This document shows, one piece after another, positions 35,467 through 39,620 of a stretch of 39,620 nt of DNA. The notes beneath the pieces are model-generated. The model was given only the letters and a program-made list of their open reading frames with translations. It had not been told where the DNA came from and searched no databases. The stretch's first letter is position 1. Each line of letters opens with the position of its first letter. Source of the DNA: a virus; IMG/VR virus record IMGVR_UViG_3300027996_002167, positions 1 through 39,620 of that record; one strand, given 5' to 3'. A program made the position numbers and the translations under genes.

Positions 35467-36114
35467 TTAATAACTTCCAATCTTTTCTTCTTCACATAAT
35501 GGACACACATCATTTGGGTCACACTTGCATTTAATATTCTTTGGTGGTTTATATTCCTCCAACTCAATTTTTTTATCCTTCTTTGGTGGAAACTCAATTT
35601 TTTGAGAGTTTAAGTTTGTTACCCTTCCAACCGTCTTAGTTTTTTTGGGTTTAGTTTTTTTTAGTGGTTTATCACTTGTTTCAACCTCATTAACTGGATG
35701 ATTGTTTAATACTGGTGGCTCATCTTTTTCTGTTAAATCAAAATCCATTATTGATTGCTCATATTCATTAAATGTAAATCTAAGTTTATTTAATTTTGAT
35801 AATGAATTATCTTTAAATAATTTTTGAAGTTCCTTAAACTTTTCCTTCAATAAAGTTTGTTTATTTTCCCTTTCAACATTCATATGTATTATTTCCTCAA
35901 CATAGTCCAATAAGTCATCTATGGTTATACCTTTTTTTTCAGTATAAAACATATAATAATTTTGTTTAGCATCAACCAGTTCTTTTTTTATTGTGTTTGA
36001 TTCTGGAACAACCCAACCTGTTTTAAATACAGCATCAACTATTTGAAGCCCTTTCATGTATCTTATACCGATTACATGTGGTTGTAACGAATCTAATTTT
36101 TCTTGTATGTTCAT
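35467..36114 (-). CDS. Phage protein with C-terminal Cys-rich knuckle, 215 aa
   Basis: N-terminal alpha/beta part (PHVIGIRYMKGLQIVDAVFK), a long helical middle (LLKEKFKELQKLFKDN), a basic Lys/Thr/Pro linker (KPLKKTKPKKTKTVGR), and a zinc-knuckle-like end with CKC and CPLC (about 12 residues apart). Unrecognised. It may bind nucleic acid or a protein partner through the Cys cluster. Confidence 0.6.
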   Translation of the reverse strand: MNIQEKLDSLQPHVIGIRYMKGLQIVDAVFKTGWVVPESNTIKKELVDAKQNYYMFYTEKKGITIDDLLDYVEEIIHMNVERENKQTLLKEKFKELQKLFKDNSLSKLNKLRFTFNEYEQSIMDFDLTEKDEPPVLNNHPVNEVETSDKPLKKTKPKKTKTVGRVTNLNSQKIEFPPKKDKKIELEEYKPPKNIKCKCDPNDVCPLCEEEKIGSY

Positions 36115-36116
36115 AT

Positions 36117-36338
36117 TTAATTAATTTGTATATATATTCCACTTATTATTTCTGCCAAGACATAACCTATGGAAATACTTAAAATCCATAATGATTCTTT
36201 GGTTAGTCTATATTTTATAGGGTTTTCTTCAGTAGATGCTACCCAGGCTTGTATTAAATAATATGCATGTCTAACTATATTTAAACATGACATAATGAAT
36301 AGTATTAATAGTACCCTGTTAAAAATCTCAATAAGCAT
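36117..36338 (-). CDS. Two-helix membrane protein, 73 aa
   Basis: Hydrophobic segments IFNRVLLILFIMSCLNIV and LWILSISIGYVLAEIISGIYI with a short polar loop between. Not recognised. It lies between a coiled-coil protein and the Cys-knuckle protein in a tight operon, 2-3 bases apart from each. Confidence 0.6.
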   Translation of the reverse strand: MLIEIFNRVLLILFIMSCLNIVRHAYYLIQAWVASTEENPIKYRLTKESLWILSISIGYVLAEIISGIYIQIN

Positions 36339-36340
36339 AG

Positions 36341-36541
36341 TTATGGTTGTTTTACTTCTGAAGTGTAATCATTCCACTTATTAATCATCTGGTCAATTAG
36401 AACTACTTCACGTAACTGATTTTTAATATCAATTATGTTTTGGTCTAAATCACCATTACTATTAATAAGTCTTTGTAATTTTTCTTCTGCCTTTATTTTA
36501 TCTGAAGCCAGTTCGGTTAGTATTATGGTTATTATTCTCAT
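36341..36541 (-). CDS. Coiled-coil protein, 66 aa
   Basis: Start chosen at the ATG at 36541 (MRIITIILTELASDKIKAEEK); a GTG two codons earlier is less likely. Hydrophobic start, then continuous helix (LQRLINSNGDLDQNIIDIKN). Could be a small spanin- or holin-associated protein, but without clear signal. Confidence 0.5.
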   Translation of the reverse strand: MRIITIILTELASDKIKAEEKLQRLINSNGDLDQNIIDIKNQLREVVLIDQMINKWNDYTSEVKQP

Positions 36542-36569
36542 AAACACTAATATATGAAAATAATTTTAA

Positions 36570-37073
36570 TTAGTAAAGTGTTGTTAATTTTTTTTGTCCA
36601 TCCTTAAGTGATTTATCAAGAATGGTATATATGACAATTAGATTATCCAATTCCAAATATGTCTTATTGTGTGAGTAATGGAATATTTCTTCCCATATTT
36701 TTTTTATCTTTTCATGGATGTGGGTCTTATTGGTTTTATCTTTAACAGAATAGAATACTTCAAACATAAATGCTAAGAAGTAATCATACGATTCTTCGGT
36801 ATAATCAAATGTAATACCTTCTTCATTAAAGTTGTCTCTATTCTTTTTCCAACACCAATCAAAGTGTGTTACCTTGTCTGTATCACTCATAACATCATCA
36901 CCCATGTATGTATCAAATATTAAAGATAATTGGGACTGAATGTAATCATTAAATAATTGACATTTTTCATATGATACCTTATTGGCGATATACATTTTAT
37001 TTATTGTGACCTCACTAAGTGGTGTATTGATATAGTTCAAGAATTTATTTATTTTACCATCATTATTTTTCAA
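36570..37073 (-). CDS. Conserved-looking helical phage protein, 167 aa
   Basis: The frame begins with TTG (MKNNDGKINKFLNYI); an ATG occurs only after 26 residues. Mostly helical with aromatic and acidic residues (HFDWCWKKNRDNFNEEGITF, YDYFLAFMFEVFYSVKD). No known motif. Lies 3 bases upstream of nothing but the endolysin stop, so likely co-transcribed with it. Confidence 0.6.
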   Translation of the reverse strand: MKNNDGKINKFLNYINTPLSEVTINKMYIANKVSYEKCQLFNDYIQSQLSLIFDTYMGDDVMSDTDKVTHFDWCWKKNRDNFNEEGITFDYTEESYDYFLAFMFEVFYSVKDKTNKTHIHEKIKKIWEEIFHYSHNKTYLELDNLIVIYTILDKSLKDGQKKLTTLY

Positions 37074-37075
37074 AA

Positions 37076-37957
37076 TTATAAACTTAATAACATGTCTAAT
37101 AATTCTGGGGATGGATACATATCAAATTTATCCTTACGTGTATTTGTATGTGTCCACATACCCTTTATTTTACCACAATAAGCATCAGTGTTGAATTCAA
37201 AACCCTTTGCACCCTTTTTCCTTACTTCTTCCACTAAACCCTTCCTAACGTCAATATTATCTCTATCTGCTATATATAGTATAAACTTTTTTAAGTTGCT
37301 TATTTGTTTGTCTGAATATTTATGCCAAACCTTATATCCTTTAAATGGTTCAGCTAATTCAACTGTTTGAGATGCTGAGGCTACTGTACCAGCATATGTC
37401 TTACCATGCTTTATATAACCAAAATTACACACTTCTATCCCAACTGAATGTGTATGCATATGTCTTGAACCGTTCTTACCTAAGTGCCAACCATAACAAC
37501 CTTCTGGAAAGCATTGTACCATCTCCCCATCGTGTTTATCATTATTACCTTTTATTGATTGACCACCCATCACAAATTCTGTGGCAACGGCACCTCTTGT
37601 GTCTCTACCCCATGAGTCAACAATTCTATATGGGTTTTGCCACCCAGCGGTATGATGCAAAAATAAGTATTCTTTATTGGTGGGGCCTTCTTTATATTCA
37701 TCTGTTGGTAAGTAATATCTATTTATTAATAAACCATTTTCAGTCATATATGTTTTTTCGGTACTATCTGTTGTTGCCAACCCCATAGCATCCCATGTTT
37801 TTGGGCCTATGATACCATCACTCATAAGGTTATTATTTATTTGCCATCTAATAACCACTGCTTCGGTTTTTGGACCGAAGTCACCATCAACATTTAAACC
37901 TAAAAATTCTTGAACTTCTTTTACTTCTCTTCCTTTTGAACCTAATCTTAATATCAT
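37076..37957 (-). CDS. Endolysin: peptidoglycan-binding domain plus N-acetylmuramoyl-L-alanine amidase, 293 aa
   Basis: The N-terminal PG_binding_1 domain (LRLGSKGREVKEVQEFLGLN, DGDFGPKTEAVV, DGIIGPKTWDAMGL) is followed by an Amidase_2 domain with YLFLHHTAGWQNP, RGAVATEFVMGG, CYGWHLGKNGSRHMHTHSVG and IEVCNFG. The amidase cleaves the bond between MurNAc and L-alanine. No signal peptide, so it needs a holin. Start at 37957 (MILRLGSKG); the longer frame begins in a terminator hairpin. Confidence 0.93.
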   Translation of the reverse strand: MILRLGSKGREVKEVQEFLGLNVDGDFGPKTEAVVIRWQINNNLMSDGIIGPKTWDAMGLATTDSTEKTYMTENGLLINRYYLPTDEYKEGPTNKEYLFLHHTAGWQNPYRIVDSWGRDTRGAVATEFVMGGQSIKGNNDKHDGEMVQCFPEGCYGWHLGKNGSRHMHTHSVGIEVCNFGYIKHGKTYAGTVASASQTVELAEPFKGYKVWHKYSDKQISNLKKFILYIADRDNIDVRKGLVEEVRKKGAKGFEFNTDAYCGKIKGMWTHTNTRKDKFDMYPSPELLDMLLSL

Positions 37958-38001
37958 AATATTTATATTTTTTTTACATTTATAAATATGTTGATATAAA
38001 T

Positions 38002-38030
38002 AAAAAAACCCCACTATTAAGTGAGGTTTT
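38002..38030 (-). terminator. Rho-independent terminator before the endolysin gene
   Basis: AAAACCTCAC/GTGGGGTTTT stem (one G-U pair) with loop TTAATA on the minus strand and a T-run at 38002-38008. It separates the unit beginning at 38915 from the endolysin gene. Confidence 0.88.
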
Positions 38031-38042
38031 ATATATAAATTG

Positions 38043-38915
38043 TTATCTCTTTATTGGTGTGCGAGTTTTAGGTTTTTTAGATGTAGGCCCAGCATCATCA
38101 CCTTTGTCTTTTGGTGCCTCATGACCCTTATCCTTATCTATCACTTCCTCTATTTTGTCATCACTGTTATTAATTTTTTTCATTATTTCAATTACTTTAG
38201 CAATAAGCCCCTTATCTTTATCTGTTAAAGGTTCGTCTTTGGGTAATTGTCTTAGTATATCTATTACCTTCGTTTCTTTCTTTGGTTTATCTTCTTTTTT
38301 ATCTTCCATTAAATCTAGTCTATCTCTAATTTTCTTTAGTTCTTCATCTGTGAATTTCTTTTTGGTAGGTTTTAAACGTTTTTGAATAGTTAACCCTGGT
38401 AATTCAATTGCTTCTAAATCATCTGCATTCCTTTCATTCAAATCTAGTCTATCTCTAATTTTCTTTAGTTCTTCATCTGTGAATTTATGTTCACTTGGAA
38501 CTTCTTCTTCTTTCTTTTTTTTTCTGTAATGTTTACTCCAGAAATCTTTTCTTTCTTTAGGGTCTCTAGAAAACATATTGGATTTATCATCATCACCCTC
38601 TTTAATTAATTTCTTTGTCTTATCCCAAACATCATTGAACACCTTATTTTCATTAATCCTTTCTTTTCCTCTAAGATTACCAAGGGTATCTTTTGAATTA
38701 TATTGCATAAGATGTTTCATCTTTTGCATATCTTCATTGATAAGATTTTTGTTTGATGCTGTTAGTATTGTTGGGGTCTTTTCCCATCTAACTCTATATG
38801 ATTCAATACCATCAGTTAGTTCAAATTCTTTACCATTAACCTTATATGATTCTGGTATTAATTTTAATGCATTATCCATTCCGTTAAATGGAGTTTTAAA
38901 TCTAAGTCTTTTCAT
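38043..38915 (-). CDS. Probable virion protein with duplicated motif, 290 aa
   Basis: The first 105 residues are a paralog of the next gene's N-terminus (PESYKVNGKEFELTDG, NEDMQKMKHLMQYNSKDTLG, RGKERINENKVFNDVW). The rest is Lys/Glu-rich and low-complexity, with two copies of KFTDEELKKIRDRLDL (about residues 145 and 190). LIKE followed by Gly is a possible prohead-protease site at about residue 105. No membrane segment. Likely a head-internal or structural protein. Confidence 0.6.
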   Translation of the reverse strand: MKRLRFKTPFNGMDNALKLIPESYKVNGKEFELTDGIESYRVRWEKTPTILTASNKNLINEDMQKMKHLMQYNSKDTLGNLRGKERINENKVFNDVWDKTKKLIKEGDDDKSNMFSRDPKERKDFWSKHYRKKKKEEEVPSEHKFTDEELKKIRDRLDLNERNADDLEAIELPGLTIQKRLKPTKKKFTDEELKKIRDRLDLMEDKKEDKPKKETKVIDILRQLPKDEPLTDKDKGLIAKVIEIMKKINNSDDKIEEVIDKDKGHEAPKDKGDDAGPTSKKPKTRTPIKR

Positions 38916-38953
38916 TTTTATAAGGAATCCTTTTCTTGTTTATTATTATTTTA

Positions 38954-39620
38954 CTATTCATAAAATCCTTCATCTTCCATCATCTCCATTGCAGTTTCTT
39001 TTGCACTCTCAAAGGCTTGTTCATACTCATCAGCCATTAGGAATTCTTCAACGGTGTCCAACCCATTTGCGAATATAGCTGTGTCACCCAAATCGGAACT
39101 ACCTAAACCAAGTTTACGCTGTAAAACAATGTCAATTATTTTTTTAGCTGCCCCTCTGTAATCATCTTCACCTATCCATTTTTGAATCGCAGATACAGCC
39201 TTTTTTGATAACCCTTCTTTTATATTTGTTTTTTCGGGGGTTTCTTCTTCATTCTCTTCTAAATTACCTTCGTTGGTAAACCCAAAACCAAATGCTGATG
39301 ATTCCTTAATTGATTTTGTTTTATTCCAAACATCATTGAATACCTTATTTTCATTAATCCTTTCTTTACCTCTAAGGTTACCAAGGGTATCTTTTGAATT
39401 ATATTGCATAAGGTGTTTCATCTTTTGCATATCTTCATTCATAAGAACTTTATCGGAAGCCTTAAGGATAATTGCACTACCCTCAGTAATATTTCCTTCC
39501 CATCTTATTTCATACTTTTCATTACCATCAGTCATTTGAAAGGTTTTGTTATTAACCTTATATGATTCTGGTATTAATTTTAATGCGTTTTCTACACCAG
39601 TAAATGGTTTTTTAAATCTA
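38954..39620 (-). CDS. Paralogous probable virion protein, N-terminus cut by window edge
   Basis: The frame runs past the right edge. Before the first visible ATG it continues upstream as RFKKPFTGVENALKLIPESY, matching the start of the paralog at 38043-38915. The shared region (KVNNKTFQMTDG, NEDMQKMKHLMQYNSKDTLG, ENKVFNDVWNKTKSIKE) is followed by an unrelated C-terminal half (KKAVSAIQKWIGEDDYRGAA, EDEGFYE). SIKE and NIKE are possible prohead-protease sites. Function unknown, probably a virion protein. Confidence 0.65.
   Translation of the reverse strand, partial: RFKKPFTGVENALKLIPESYKVNNKTFQMTDGNEKYEIRWEGNITEGSAIILKASDKVLMNEDMQKMKHLMQYNSKDTLGNLRGKERINENKVFNDVWNKTKSIKESSAFGFGFTNEGNLEENEEETPEKTNIKEGLSKKAVSAIQKWIGEDDYRGAAKKIIDIVLQRKLGLGSSDLGDTAIFANGLDTVEEFLMADEYEQAFESAKETAMEMMEDEGFYE

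Overview
The window reads as an accessory region of a large, AT-rich tailed-phage genome that infects a Bacteroidota host. The phage assignment rests on dense co-directional small genes (nearly all on the minus strand, with 1-8 nt overlaps), two tRNA genes, phage-type conserved hypotheticals (a DUF3310 protein, an MSGG protein), an endolysin, a holin candidate, a phage-encoded sigma-70 factor, and proteins whose N-termini look like T4-type capsid-targeting peptides. The host assignment rests on several promoters of the Bacteroidota type (TTTG, about 19 bases, TANNTTTG), many small lipoproteins, and low GC. No capsid, terminase or tail gene is recognised here, so genus and genome size cannot be stated.

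Layout, left to right. 1-2 kb and 5.6-8.3 kb: clusters of short MORN-repeat (YwqK-like) genes joined by ATGA stop/start overlaps. 2-5.6 kb: metallophosphoesterase, tRNA-Arg(UCU), an intact TnpB without TnpA, and a ParB-like protein. 8.3-11.7 kb: DUF3310, tRNA-Met/Ile(CAU), AsnA, lipoprotein, glucosaminidase-like enzyme, and a basic protein with a capsid-targeting-like start. 11.8-16.5 kb: sigma-70 factor, second glucosaminidase, zinc-peptidase-like protein, HAD phosphatase of the RNA-repair type, and a large calcineurin-like phosphoesterase. 16.6-20.8 kb: small proteins, membrane proteins, a PrsW-like intramembrane protease, a UVR-motif protein, and an asparaginyl-tRNA-synthetase-like enzyme. 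21.5-27.4 kb: the most unusual block, with an ADP-ribosyltransferase-like protein, a ParB-like protein, a kinase-like protein and a nucleotidyltransferase-GNAT fusion, several of which carry a shared MKKYIKxxLRE-type leader, followed upstream by a translationally coupled three-gene two-component system (membrane coiled-coil protein, receiver, PAS histidine kinase). 27.4-27.6 kb: a promoter-to-terminator unit with no ORF, probably a small RNA. 28-39.6 kb: holin candidate, FKBP isomerase, conserved phage proteins, a Ro60-like/vWA DUF2828 protein, Nudix hydrolase, amidase endolysin, and two paralogous probable virion proteins, the last cut by the window edge.

A conspicuous, GC-richer intergenic element recurs seven times. 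It contains the core TATAAGAAGGACTGAAC, usually preceded by a TTGGGT/GGTTCAG block and a TTGAG...CTCAA palindrome. In all seven cases it lies just upstream (on the minus strand) of a gene. It is either a phage-specific promoter/operator or a structured 5' leader, and it is the main unexplained structure in the window.

How the genes may work together (inference): host-type promoters would drive one gene class, while the phage sigma factor and the repeated element could drive another. The leader-bearing enzymes could be packaged with the DNA and injected, as T4 Alt is. The two-component system would sense a host or environmental signal. AsnA, the AsnRS-like protein and the tRNAs would support translation or asparagine supply late in infection.
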